Source: Pseudomonadota bacterium
GTDB lineage: Bacteria > Myxococcota_A > Polyangia > Fen-1088
Direction of reading: 5' to 3'
Assembly (NCBI GenBank): GCA_017881245.1
Contig: JADGRC010000386.1
Span: 1-46,647 of the forward strand
Length of the DNA stretch: 46,647 nt
The notes under the pieces are model-generated. The model saw only the letters and a list, made by a program, of their open reading frames with translations, was not told the DNA's origin and made no database searches. Both the position numbers and the translations under genes were made by a program. Below are positions 17,232 to 25,409 of the stretch, in pieces (the first letter of the stretch is position 1; the number at the start of each line of letters is the position of its first letter).

Positions 17232-18071
17232 GGCCCCTCGGTCAATCCAGTCTTCGATGGCGCGCTGATCTTCCTGGGACAGGCTGTCGTCGGGAACGCC
17301 CACGTGGCCGACGACGGGCGGGGCTCCGATTATCTTGCGCAGCAGGTAGCTGCGCGACGAATCGCCTGGCGTGACCAACACCAGGCGACTCACCTGTCGA
17401 GAAGGCACCCCGACCAGGGCTTGGCGCGCGTCTTGCGCGCACAACGATAGTCCTCCGGCCGGGGCGGTCGCGCAACCTCCGGGCTCGGGCGGGGCTTCAG
17501 CTCCGGTCAGATGGCAGGCGCCACCCGCGCAATGCGCGGCGAAAATCCCCACCACTTGCTCATACGTGACAGCGGACGCGGGGACTGGGACGGGAAGACG
17601 AGCCGCTCCGGGGGCGACGACTCGAAAGCGGATTGCCAAGGCTTCGCCACCGGAGGAAGTCGCGGGGGGGATGTCCCGTTCGAGCGAGCACCCCCGCAGC
17701 GAACGAATTCCGGGCTGGACGGCTAAGGTGTACCCCAATCCCAGCGTCAGTGGTCCAGACGGTCGGAAGTACGCGCGCCTGCCCACCAAGTCCACCCAGT
17801 AACGGCCGGTATGATAGAAGAAGCCGGTAAACAGCAACACCGTGGAGCCGTCCACCGTATCGGGATTGGGAAAATCACTGAACGTCAGCGTCGGGACGAC
17901 GTCGGGCGGAATCCCCTCGGAATCCGGCGCGGGCGAGACCGCTGTCAATTGAAACGGGTCGCAGGTGCCGGGACGAGGCAGCTCCGGGGCGGACACGCTG
18001 CAGGAGATCCCAACGAGCAGACCTAGGATGACGCCCATGGTAAGGCGGGGGCTTGCGCCGTCCGTCGCCAT
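17199..18071 (-). CDS. Lipoprotein with Ig-like domain and CxxxxCH motif
   Basis: A 290-residue exported protein. The signal segment MGVILGLLVGISC ends in an approximate lipobox; ATG at 18071 is used, with ATG at 18038 as a close alternative. Residues ~35-150 look like a Big_5-type Ig-like domain (TAVSPAPDSEGIPPDVVPTLTF, ending in TLAVQPGIRSL). The C-terminal half has HCAGGACH (CxxxxCH rather than the CxxCH of cytochrome c) with further cysteines, then RKIIGAPPVVGHVGVPDD and a final EDQRAIEDWIDRGA, which resembles the end of planctomycete-type cytochrome-c-like domains. Haem binding is thus possible but the spacing is not canonical. It overlaps valS tail-to-tail by 33 bases. Confidence 0.75.
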   Translation of the reverse strand: MATDGASPRLTMGVILGLLVGISCSVSAPELPRPGTCDPFQLTAVSPAPDSEGIPPDVVPTLTFSDFPNPDTVDGSTVLLFTGFFYHTGRYWVDLVGRRAYFRPSGPLTLGLGYTLAVQPGIRSLRGCSLERDIPPATSSGGEALAIRFRVVAPGAARLPVPVPASAVTYEQVVGIFAAHCAGGACHLTGAEAPPEPGGCATAPAGGLSLCAQDARQALVGVPSRQVSRLVLVTPGDSSRSYLLRKIIGAPPVVGHVGVPDDSLSQEDQRAIEDWIDRGALPTQTNDGGL

Positions 18072-18105
18072 CAGCCTGAAAGCACGCCGGAGGCTGCTCG
18101 TGGGT

Positions 18106-18360
18106 CTAACTTTCCGCGTACAGTTTGATCTGGTCGTGCACGAGGTCTTCCGTCAGACCCGTTCGCAGGTACTCCTGCAGGCAGTCCGCCAGGGTGACCA
18201 CCATGTCGTCCACACCGCGTTCCTGAACGAGCTTGGCCAGCAGCGCGCGGGCGGCTGGGCTGTCGTCGTTGCGCAGGAAGTCCCGGATCATGTCCAGCGT
18301 CAATTCGCCGGAGAAATCGAGCATGGCGTGATCGAGCAGGTAGGCGATAAGCTGGTTCAC
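18106..18360 (-). CDS. Small helical protein, function unknown
   Basis: An 84-residue protein starting at a GTG (18358-18360) with a good Shine-Dalgarno GGAGG at 18368-18372, seven bases upstream on the minus strand. This decides the start over longer frames that would run through the repeat element upstream. The sequence is acidic and predicted helical (VNQLIAYLLDHAM, LTLDMIRDFLRNDD, ALLAKLVQERGVDD, LADCLQEYLRTG), without signal peptide, so it is cytoplasmic. I recognise no family. It lies 34 bases ahead of the haem-motif lipoprotein on the same strand and may be its operon leader. Confidence 0.65.
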   Translation of the reverse strand: MNQLIAYLLDHAMLDFSGELTLDMIRDFLRNDDSPAARALLAKLVQERGVDDMVVTLADCLQEYLRTGLTEDLVHDQIKLYAES

Positions 18361-18509
18361 CGATTGGCCTCCGGAGGGGGACTGTCTGGGGTTGATGCGA
18401 GAACGGCAGTTCAGGTCAATATCGCGGATGCCGGGGCTGCGCAAGCGCCTTCGCGCGGTGCGCGAGGGTTGTTGCCTCCCGCGGGCCACCCCGAAGGCCG
18501 TCGATGCTG

Positions 18510-18582
18510 GCGCGGGGGTCCCCACGCGGTTCCTTCCGCGTGGGGTGTGGCGCGCGGGGGTCCCCACGCGGTTCCTGCCGCG
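18510..18582. repeat. 31-bp direct repeats with competing hairpins
   Basis: Two copies of a 31-base unit (18510-18540 and 18552-18582; the first 25 bases identical, one mismatch overall) lie 42 bases apart. CCCCACGCGG at 18520-18529 pairs perfectly with CCGCGTGGGG at 18536-18545 (10-bp stem, 6-base loop). The same CCGCGTGGGG arm can instead pair perfectly with the second CCCCACGCGG at 18562-18571. The element sits in the gap between divergent genes (starts 18360 minus, 18617 plus). It could be a REP-like dispersed element or a regulatory structure. Confidence 0.85.
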
Positions 18583-18616
18583 GGAAATCTGGCTGTGCCG
18601 CGCCTTTGTAGTCTTC

Positions 18617-19066
18617 ATGGTCCCGCCATTTGACCCGCTTGGGGGGAGTTGTTACGGTGCGCTCACTTTGTGCCGTCTTCGCTACCTCCGAGCAGGGGCG
18701 CGGGCGCTCACCGCTGCTTTTCTTGTTGGCGTGGCCCCGCTGTTATTGACGGGGTGCGGTCCGATCCAGTACCTGAATCAGGTCAATGACAGGGCCGCGG
18801 TCGCCGTTCTGGCCGCGAAGAACGCGCGGGCCGCGGAGTACGCCCCTTACGAATACACCGCCGCGACGGAGTACTTGAACAAGGCCCGCGAGGAGGGTGA
18901 TCACGCCGAGTACCAGATCGCCATCGAATATGGTCGCCGCGCCGAGGCCTTGGCTACCCGTGCCCTGGCGATTGCCGAGAAGAGCACCGCCGCGGCCGCC
19001 GCTCGTGGCCCGGCCCCAATTCAGCCGTCGTCTGAGCCGCCGCGCCCGGCGAAGGACTCTCCCTGA
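18617..19066 (+). CDS. DUF4398-type lipoprotein
   Basis: A ~149-residue lipoprotein. The signal segment (LTAAFLVGVAPLLLTGC) ends with a clear lipobox LLTGC. The mature part matches the DUF4398 style: repeated Ala/Glu/Tyr helices EYAPYEYTAATEYLNKAREEGDHAEYQIAIEYGRRAEALATRAL, here broken by Glu/Ala-rich heptads that suggest a coiled coil, and a Pro-rich tail. The start is uncertain: ATG at 18617 gives a long n-region of about 30 residues; an internal TTG start would give a shorter one. Its stop codon overlaps by one base the ATG of the OmpA-family gene, so the two are co-translated and probably act together in tethering outer membrane and peptidoglycan. Confidence 0.75.
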   Translation: MVPPFDPLGGSCYGALTLCRLRYLRAGARALTAAFLVGVAPLLLTGCGPIQYLNQVNDRAAVAVLAAKNARAAEYAPYEYTAATEYLNKAREEGDHAEYQIAIEYGRRAEALATRALAIAEKSTAAAAARGPAPIQPSSEPPRPAKDSP

Positions 19067-19965
19067 TGTCCCCGCGCGCGCGGCAACCAGGCGTCGTTGT
19101 CGAACCTCGAACCTGGACTTTCTGCTTCTTCGCCCTGGTCGTGGCAGGTGCTGGCTGTGCGGGCCGGCAATTGGCGGCCAACGTGGGCGACGTTCGCCAT
19201 ATCGCCCAGGAGGCGCGCGACAACGGGGCCATGCGATGCGCACCTAGGGAATTGGCGCTGGCAGATACCAACGCGGAATTCGCCACCAGCGAGCTGGATG
19301 AGGGTGACTACTTTCGGTCGCGCGCGCACCTGCGGATCGCCGAGGACAACGCGCGCGAGGCGCTACGGTTATCACCGCGGGACAAATGCGTGCCCCCGAC
19401 AAAGGCAGGGGATCGGGACGGGGACGGGATTGCGGACGACGTCGACAAGTGCCCGAACGAGGCCGAGGACAAGGACGGGTTCGAGGACACCGACGGCTGT
19501 CCCGATCGGGACAACGACAAAGATGGCGTCGCGGACGACGTCGACAAGTGTCCGAACGAAGCCGGCCCCGCCGACAATGGCGGCTGTCCCAAGAAGTACG
19601 CGCATATCGTCGTCACCGTGGAGAAGATCGAGCTCAAACAGAAGGTCTTCTTCGAGACCGACAAGGCCGTTATCATGTCCCGCAGCCATGGGTTGCTGGC
19701 CGAGATCGCCAACGTTCTGCAGACACGACCGAGCCTGCGCCTGCGGATCGAGGGTCATACCGATGCTCGGGGGACGCCGAAGCGGAACATGATTTTGTCT
19801 GGGGCACGAGCCGACGCGGTACGCGTTCACCTGGTTGGGTTGGGCATTGATGGGGCTCGTCTGGAGGCGCGGGGGTATGGTTCCGAACAGCCGATCGAAA
19901 CGAACAGGACCATCGTGGGGCGGGAAAGGAACCGGCGCGTGGAGTTCGTGATTACCCAGCAATGA
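19066..19965 (+). CDS. OmpA-family lipoprotein with thrombospondin type-3 repeats
   Basis: A 299-residue protein with a lipobox-type signal (VVAGAGC at about residue 31). Residues ~35-110 are helical and resemble the preceding DUF4398 protein (ELALADTNAEFATSELDEGDYFRSRAHLRIAEDN), suggesting an origin by duplication or shared fold. Residues ~115-175 hold Ca-binding type-3 repeats (DRDGDGIADDVDKCP, DRDNDKDGVADDVDKCP), encoded by near-identical ~30-base DNA repeats at about 19436 and 19534. The C-terminal OmpA-like domain (about 185-299) has the peptidoglycan-binding signature LRIEGHTDARGTPKRN and LSGARADAVR, ending RNRRVEFVI. It is a peptidoglycan-linking outer-membrane protein, co-translated with the DUF4398 gene. 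Confidence 0.9.
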   Translation: MSPRARQPGVVVEPRTWTFCFFALVVAGAGCAGRQLAANVGDVRHIAQEARDNGAMRCAPRELALADTNAEFATSELDEGDYFRSRAHLRIAEDNAREALRLSPRDKCVPPTKAGDRDGDGIADDVDKCPNEAEDKDGFEDTDGCPDRDNDKDGVADDVDKCPNEAGPADNGGCPKKYAHIVVTVEKIELKQKVFFETDKAVIMSRSHGLLAEIANVLQTRPSLRLRIEGHTDARGTPKRNMILSGARADAVRVHLVGLGIDGARLEARGYGSEQPIETNRTIVGRERNRRVEFVITQQ

Positions 19966-20001
19966 CCCGGCCGCGCAGGCAGACGTGAAGAACGAAAGCG
20001 T

Positions 20002-20037
20002 CAAGACAGGACGCAAGACAGATTGCAAGACAGATTG
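20002..20037 (+). repeat. 12-bp tandem repeat abutting a start codon
   Basis: Three copies of a 12-base unit, CAAGACAGGACG then twice CAAGACAGATTG, end one base before the ATG at 20039. They fill the place where a ribosome-binding site would be expected and no strong SD is present, so copy number might alter translation. Confidence 0.8.
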
Positions 20038-20038
20038 A

Positions 20039-21814
20039 ATGAAAGGCAAGCACCTCATGATGTGTTCCCGGCGCAAGTGTCTCGCGGATCCCGCGTCGTC
20101 TCGGCGACCACTCTGGGTAGCCCTGGGTCTAGTCTTCCTGTCGACCACTTTCACCCTGTCGCGCCCGGCGGTGGCCCAAGATCAGGCGAGCGTCGACAAA
20201 GTGGTCCAGCTGAACAAGAAGGCGATGGACGACTACGACACCGCTGATTTCGACACGGCGAAGAAATCGCTCCTGGACGCCGAGCGCACGGGAAAGAGAG
20301 CGGGCCTCGAAGGTCATCCCGTGATGGCCCGGACGTACATCCACCTCGGAGCCCTGTATCTCGTGGGTTTCAAGGACAAACAGAAGGCCCAGCACTACTT
20401 CGGCAAGGCGCTCGATATTCAGCCCGACATCAGGCTTGACAAGACGATGACGTCGGCATCGGTGCGCGACCTGTTCGCGACCGTCAAGGCTCAAAAGGGA
20501 GACCCGTCATCCGCGGAGTCTCTTTTTCCGCCGTCGCCAGGTAAGGGTGGAAAATCCGGGGGTAAAGCCGTTGCGATAGGCCGTGCCACGGCCGCCGAGT
20601 CCGCGGTCACGCAGTCCACGCCCGAGCCGTCGACCGAAACGACCGTTCGCCGCCGGCGTCTCGGCAGGGCGGTGGATCCCGACGCTGAGCCCGACCTTCC
20701 AGCGGACGTCACCGCGCTCGACTGTCCGTATCCGGACGACACACCCCCGGGCGCGAAAGTCACCCTTCGTTGTGTCGCGGCCGCGAGCCTGGGGGTGGTC
20801 GCGGTGGCGCTCTACTACAAGGGATTCGAAATGACCGACTACGAGCGGGTCGCCATGGCGAAATCGGCGAAGGGCTGGTGGCAGGCGACGGTTGCCAAGA
20901 AGCGCGTCGATGGAAAATCCCTGCAATTTTACTTCGAGGGTCTCGACTCCGACGATAAGCCCGTGGTTTCGAACGGTCGCGCGGAAAGCCCCAACGTGAT
21001 GCTGATCGTCGACCGCGGTAACCAAGCGGCGGCCGTGCCGGTCGGGGACGAGGAGGAGAATCCCCTCGAAGAGCAAAATCGTTCGGCCCCGAGGTTCCGG
21101 CTGGGGAAACGCGATGAACGAGAGGGGATCGATGCACACTACGGAAACCGGCGGTTTTGGTTTGGCCTGGGTGCCGGAACGGGCTTCGTTTACGCGATCA
21201 ATGGCGTTCCCGAGTCTCGCGTGAAGGGTACGCTGACATCCCCTCCAGGAGCCCCCAGCACGTTCAACATGTCAAAGGACATCAAGATTACGGGCTTTGG
21301 TTGGGCGGAGCTTGGCCAGCTGGTCCCGACGATCGGCTTCCAGTTCAATCCAGACTGGGCCATTTCGATCGAGGGCCGTCATCAGTGGATTCCGCAGGCG
21401 AAGAAGGTCGCGACCTACACCGCGTCGGGCGCCCACGCGGTGCTGCTGAAGGTCATTCGTTACAGCAAGCAACAGCGTTTTCGTTTTTTCGGTGCTTTGG
21501 CCGGGGGCGGGGGCGAGGGCGTTCGCATGACCATCGCGACGGATGCGGACTTCAACCCGGACCTCAAGGACACCATTCGTGTGGGTGGGATCCTGGTCGG
21601 TGGCGCCGGCGGGATCAACTACGAAATCTCAAAGACATTTTCGTGGATGGCCGGGGCCAACGTTCTGTACGGCGCCCCCAAGCAAGGATTCGCGTTCGAT
21701 ATCAACACGGGCATCGAGGTCAGTTTCGGGGATACCTCCGGGCTGGCGGAGGCGGCGGCGAAGAAGAAGGTGAACTCGGTCTCCACGTCCATCGACGACG
21801 AGGAACCGAAGTAG
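20039..21814 (+). CDS. Exported TPR protein with C-terminal beta-barrel region
   Basis: A 591-residue exported protein: basic start, signal segment WVALGLVFLSTTFTLS and cleavage near AVAQ. Residues ~55-145 are TPR-like helices (NKKAMDDYDTADFDTAKKSLLDAE, YIHLGALYLVGFKDKQKAQHYFGKALDI). A Pro/Thr/Arg-rich linker follows (about 160-230), then a small beta domain (VTLRCVAAASLGVVAVALYYKG...) and from ~370 a strand-rich part (RFWFGLGAGTGFVYAI, GWAELGQLVPTIGFQF, AISIEGRHQWIP, GINYEISKTFSWMAGANVLYG) typical of an outer-membrane barrel. It probably sits in the outer membrane with a periplasmic TPR arm. ATG at 20039 is used; ATG at 20057, with AAAGG upstream, is an alternative. No family is named with certainty. 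Confidence 0.75.
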   Translation: MKGKHLMMCSRRKCLADPASSRRPLWVALGLVFLSTTFTLSRPAVAQDQASVDKVVQLNKKAMDDYDTADFDTAKKSLLDAERTGKRAGLEGHPVMARTYIHLGALYLVGFKDKQKAQHYFGKALDIQPDIRLDKTMTSASVRDLFATVKAQKGDPSSAESLFPPSPGKGGKSGGKAVAIGRATAAESAVTQSTPEPSTETTVRRRRLGRAVDPDAEPDLPADVTALDCPYPDDTPPGAKVTLRCVAAASLGVVAVALYYKGFEMTDYERVAMAKSAKGWWQATVAKKRVDGKSLQFYFEGLDSDDKPVVSNGRAESPNVMLIVDRGNQAAAVPVGDEEENPLEEQNRSAPRFRLGKRDEREGIDAHYGNRRFWFGLGAGTGFVYAINGVPESRVKGTLTSPPGAPSTFNMSKDIKITGFGWAELGQLVPTIGFQFNPDWAISIEGRHQWIPQAKKVATYTASGAHAVLLKVIRYSKQQRFRFFGALAGGGGEGVRMTIATDADFNPDLKDTIRVGGILVGGAGGINYEISKTFSWMAGANVLYGAPKQGFAFDINTGIEVSFGDTSGLAEAAAKKKVNSVSTSIDDEEPK

Positions 21815-21896
21815 TTCGAAGGGTTCGAGGCAGGCGGCGGGGCGGTGATCGCGGTCCTCGCTCAAGCGATGCGCGGCCCCTGTCGATGATTGGGGC

Positions 21897-22331
21897 GTGC
21901 GCGGCCCCACGACACCTCAGTGGCTCGGGCAGGTGATCGGGGCTGTCCTGACCGTCGCAATCGTGGGCTGTGGTTCCGCGATGCGACCGTTTTCGCAAGA
22001 GCACGTCGAACTGCAGGAGTACAAGCCGCTTTCAGTGGGGGCTTCGTCCCCCGTGCGTGAGCGGTGGCAGAGACTGCAGATGCTGGCGTCCGAGGAGGGG
22101 TGGCGTCTGCAGACATTCGACGAGACGCGCGGTCTGATGATTGCCGCGCGCGGTTCCAAGGACGGCGGGGAAGTGCGCGAGCGCGTCCGCATCGTCCTGC
22201 GCTCGGATGTCACGGAGATAGCCGTCCAAACCGAAATTCTGCAGGACGGCGAGTGGGACGTACGTGACCTCACCTGCGGTCGATACGAGTATTCGCGCGA
22301 GACAGAGATCGCGCTGAAGATCGATCGCTGA
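21897..22331 (+). CDS. Small lipoprotein, function unknown
   Basis: A 144-residue protein beginning with GTG at 21897. The signal LGQVIGAVLTVAIVGC ends in a lipobox (AIVGC). The mature domain of about 115 residues is a mix of helix (VRERWQRLQMLASEEGWRLQTF) and strands (RGLMIAARG, RVRIVLRSDVTEIAVQTEI). This pattern recalls small outer-membrane-associated lipoproteins with an alpha/beta sandwich, but I recognise no family. It follows the TPR/barrel gene by 82 bases on the same strand and could be co-transcribed as part of the envelope cluster 18617-22331. Confidence 0.65.
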   Translation: MRGPTTPQWLGQVIGAVLTVAIVGCGSAMRPFSQEHVELQEYKPLSVGASSPVRERWQRLQMLASEEGWRLQTFDETRGLMIAARGSKDGGEVRERVRIVLRSDVTEIAVQTEILQDGEWDVRDLTCGRYEYSRETEIALKIDR

Positions 22332-22415
22332 AGGCCCAAGCGCAATAGATCATTCGCATCGCGCGATCCCGAATCGCGTATCGTGATCTAGACTCGCGCG
22401 CCCGAGACCAGGGTC

Positions 22416-22439
22416 GACCAGATCGTCGACCATCTGGTC
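22416..22439. promoter_or_regulatory. Perfect 8-bp inverted repeat upstream of membrane protein gene
   Basis: GACCAGAT at 22416-22423 and ATCTGGTC at 22432-22439 are exact inverted copies separated by eight bases, ending 11 bases before the ATG at 22451. The dyad is AT-balanced relative to its surroundings, has no T-run, and fits a repressor site over the translation start region. Confidence 0.5.
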
Positions 22440-22450
22440 AACAGCCCTCG

Positions 22451-24097
22451 ATGAAGCCCGAACCAACGACGTCGAAAGAATCTTTCGCGCCCCGCGGTGA
22501 AACCCCGCCGCGCCGGCACGCGACCTTTGTTCTAGTCGCGCTCGCCATCGTCTCGGTGTGGCCGTATTTCGAACGGTTGAACAATCCCAACGAGAACGCC
22601 CGCGTCTGGATGACGCGCGCGATCGTCGAGTATCACACCATGTCGATCGATCGGGTGTCGGCGGAGTGGGGTTACGTGAACGACAAAGCGACGGGGCGCG
22701 GACGCGTCTACTCCGGTAAGGCACCCGGCACTTCGTTCCTCGGTGTTCCCGTTCTCTGGGCCCAGACGAGACTTTGGCACCTTTTCGGGTGGCCTTCGCC
22801 GAGTAAGCGCGCCACCATCGTCGCGCTGCGGTTTTTCGCGGTGATGGTTCCATCCATCATATTTCTGTTTTTCTTCGCGCGCTGGATCGAGCGGCGGACG
22901 AGATCACCCGCTGCCCGCGATTTGCTGGTGGTCGGACTCGGGACGGGAACGATGTTCTATCCGTATGGAATCCTGTTCGTCGGACACGCGCAGGCCAGCA
23001 TGGCCGCGTTTGCTGCGTTCATGCTGCTGTCGTGGAACATCGCCACGGCGCCCGGACCCGCGGCCCCGGCCTCCGCCGCTGCGCGGTCGGCGCCCTCTGT
23101 CGCGCCTGTGCTTTCGCGGATGCACATCACGGGCGCCGGGGCGCTGGCGGGAGCCGCGGTAATCATCGAGTATCAGATGCTGATCATCGCGGCGCTGCTG
23201 TCGGTCTACGCCCTGCGCACCGTCGGGCGGCGGACGGCGTGGTTCATCTTGGCGGCCTTGCCGTTCGCGATCGCGCTTGGGGCCTATCATGCGGCCCTGT
23301 TTGGACGTCCCTGGGAATTTCCCTACAGTCACCTGGAAAATCAGAATTTCGCGCGGATCGTCGATGTCGGTTATCACGGCCTGGCAACTCCGCGATTCGT
23401 CGCGGTTGGGACGACGTTGTTTTCGGTCAGCTACGGGTTGTTCGCCTTTTCGCCGTTCCTGTTGTTGGGATTGATCCTGGGTGGGGATGCCCTTTTTCGC
23501 GGACTGCGCCGCGAAGGAGCGATGATCGTGGGCGTCATGTTCATCATGACTTTGTTCATCTCGGGCCTGCCGCATTGGCGCGGCGGGTGGTGTGTGGGAC
23601 CACGGTACATCGCGGGCGTGGTTCCGTTTCTCGTGATGGGACTGGCCATCAGATGGGCGGTGTTCGACGACGGCTCGCCACGTGGCGAAGTCTTGCGGGC
23701 GTTCGCGGCGGGGCTGATTGCGGTTTCCGTTTTCGCGAACAGCATCTCGGCGGCGGTCTACCCTCACTATCCCGAAGTCTTCGACAATCCCATCTACGAT
23801 CTGGCCGTGCCGCTCATACGCGACGGGTACGTCCCTTATGGCCTGGGATGGGCGCTCGGCCTTCCGCGTGGTTGGTCATTTCTGCCGGTGGGTCTTTTCC
23901 TGATCTCGGCACTCGGGTTGGCCGTCGCTGGACACGCGCGTGACAACCGACAGGCCCTCAGACGAACGGCTGGGGCGATGGCGGTGGCCGTGGTCCTTTC
24001 GATGGCCATTTCTCGTTACGGGCGCGCGCCCTCCCTGGCCGAATCCGCGGCCGCGACAACGGTTCGATCCCTGTGGCAACCCCCGCCATCGCGGTAG
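22451..24097 (+). CDS. Polytopic membrane protein, GT-C glycosyltransferase-like
   Basis: A 548-residue integral membrane protein with about ten to twelve hydrophobic segments (first FVLVALAIVSVWPYF, later SIIFLFFFARWIE, MLIIAALLSVYAL, FILAALPFAIALGAYHAALF, FSPFLLLGLILGG, MIVGVMFIMTLFIS, and others to the end). The loop after TM1 contains NENARVWMTRAIVEYHTMSIDRV and then YSGKAPGTSFLGVPV, as in GT-C-type sugar or mannosyl transferases where this loop is periplasmic and binds the polyprenyl-phosphate sugar. A canonical DxD/ExD motif is not certain, so the enzyme class is tentative. It is preceded by a clear inverted repeat and followed after 20 bases by the convergent kinase gene. Confidence 0.6.
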   Translation: MKPEPTTSKESFAPRGETPPRRHATFVLVALAIVSVWPYFERLNNPNENARVWMTRAIVEYHTMSIDRVSAEWGYVNDKATGRGRVYSGKAPGTSFLGVPVLWAQTRLWHLFGWPSPSKRATIVALRFFAVMVPSIIFLFFFARWIERRTRSPAARDLLVVGLGTGTMFYPYGILFVGHAQASMAAFAAFMLLSWNIATAPGPAAPASAAARSAPSVAPVLSRMHITGAGALAGAAVIIEYQMLIIAALLSVYALRTVGRRTAWFILAALPFAIALGAYHAALFGRPWEFPYSHLENQNFARIVDVGYHGLATPRFVAVGTTLFSVSYGLFAFSPFLLLGLILGGDALFRGLRREGAMIVGVMFIMTLFISGLPHWRGGWCVGPRYIAGVVPFLVMGLAIRWAVFDDGSPRGEVLRAFAAGLIAVSVFANSISAAVYPHYPEVFDNPIYDLAVPLIRDGYVPYGLGWALGLPRGWSFLPVGLFLISALGLAVAGHARDNRQALRRTAGAMAVAVVLSMAISRYGRAPSLAESAAATTVRSLWQPPPSR

Positions 24098-24117
24098 CCA
24101 ACCCCCGACGCCGGCGG

Positions 24118-25398
24118 TCAGTCGAGGAGGGAAAGCGCGGCGACGGCATCGGGCGGCCGAGCGCGGGGATCGGTGGACATGAGGGCGTCAATCAGCGCGA
24201 CCAGCCGCGCGGTGGCGTCGTCGTCGCCGAGCGGAGTCGTTCGACGCCCGGCGATTGTCGGCGCCCCGTAGTCGCCCGCAAGCAGATTGGACTGGCGGCG
24301 GGCGGGATGCCCGTGAAGCATCTCCCACAAGATAGCGCCCACCGCGAACAAATCCGTGGCGACGGAGGGCGGGGCGCCGTGAAACTGCTCCGGCGCCAGA
24401 TAAAGCGGCGTCCCCGCCGTTCGATCAGCAAGCGCCCCCGCACCAACCGCCCGCGCGTCGGCGGCGAATTCGGCGACGCCAAAGTCCGCCAGAACGACTT
24501 CGCACGGCCGCCGGAGCAACAGGTTTCCTGGCTTCAGATCGCCGTGGACGATCCCGGCTCCATGGACGTAGACCAGGGCATCGAACAGGGATCGCGCCGT
24601 GGCGATAACCTCCGCGGCATCAATCGCGGCGGAGGCTTGGACGCCACCGTCGGAGGATCCCGCGGGCTTGATTGCAGACCGCAACCGGTCTCGCACGGTC
24701 CCACCCTCGACGTATTCCATCACCAGGCACCGGGCGCCCTCATCGATGCCATAGATGGTGACGACGCCGGGGTGGCGCAGTCGGGCCGCCAGCCGCGCTT
24801 CCGCGAAGAACCTCTCTCGCGCTTCGGCGCGCGACGCAGCCGCCAGCTGCGGGTGCAAAACCTTCAACGCCAGAAGCAGATTGAGGCGGTCGTCACGCAC
24901 CAGATATACGGCGGCGGTGGCACCGCGACCCACCTCCCTCAAAAGCCTGAAACGCGACAAGCGAACGCCTTCCGGAGAAGCCAAGGTGCCGATCGAAAAC
25001 GTCGCGGGCTGATGATCCTGGTCGCGACGTGGCCCTAGCGCCTGGAGATGGCCGTGCGCTTCGGCATCATCGACGTCGTCCGCCAGAACCCGCTCCCAAC
25101 GCACCTGCGCGGCGGTAAGGGCTCCCTCGCTTTCATCCAACAAGGCCAACAGGCGGTTTGCTTGTTTCGCCCAGGCCTGGTTGTCCGAGTGATCGAGGGG
25201 CGCGAGTACCCCGCGAGCGGAGGATGGCTCCGCCAACTCGATCAGGAGATGAGCCAATCGGAGGCGGACCCCGCCGTCCTCCGGGTGCGCTGCCAGAGTG
25301 GTCCGCAGCCTGGAAACCACCGCGGAGCGATCTCCCCCACCCTCGGCAGCATCGGGGGCGGAAGGCAGGGGATCGGGCTTTGGGCCAGAGATCGCCAT
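24118..25398 (-). CDS. Eukaryotic-like Ser/Thr protein kinase
   Basis: A 426-residue cytoplasmic kinase without a transmembrane segment. Residues 1-125 are helical, TPR-like. The kinase domain starts near 148: Gly-loop GRGATAAVYLV (157-167), catalytic Lys179 in ALKVLH, HGDLKPGN (285-292), DFG 305-307, APE 335-337. The catalytic loop reads HGD, not HRD, so activation-loop phosphorylation in the usual Arg-dependent manner is not expected. All residues needed for phosphotransfer are present. I chose ATG at 25398, eleven bases after the stop of the FHA gene; longer starts overlap that gene. With the FHA protein directly upstream, phospho-Thr signalling between the two products is the obvious model. 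Confidence 0.9.
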   Translation of the reverse strand: MAISGPKPDPLPSAPDAAEGGGDRSAVVSRLRTTLAAHPEDGGVRLRLAHLLIELAEPSSARGVLAPLDHSDNQAWAKQANRLLALLDESEGALTAAQVRWERVLADDVDDAEAHGHLQALGPRRDQDHQPATFSIGTLASPEGVRLSRFRLLREVGRGATAAVYLVRDDRLNLLLALKVLHPQLAAASRAEARERFFAEARLAARLRHPGVVTIYGIDEGARCLVMEYVEGGTVRDRLRSAIKPAGSSDGGVQASAAIDAAEVIATARSLFDALVYVHGAGIVHGDLKPGNLLLRRPCEVVLADFGVAEFAADARAVGAGALADRTAGTPLYLAPEQFHGAPPSVATDLFAVGAILWEMLHGHPARRQSNLLAGDYGAPTIAGRRTTPLGDDDATARLVALIDALMSTDPRARPPDAVAALSLLD

Positions 25399-25409
25399 CA
25401 GTGTGACCC

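Noticed and set aside
18361-18618. Longer minus-strand version of the small helical protein running through the 31-bp repeats
   Set aside because: Translated repeats give low-complexity Arg/Gly/Pro peptide; GTG at 18360 with GGAGG is a better start.
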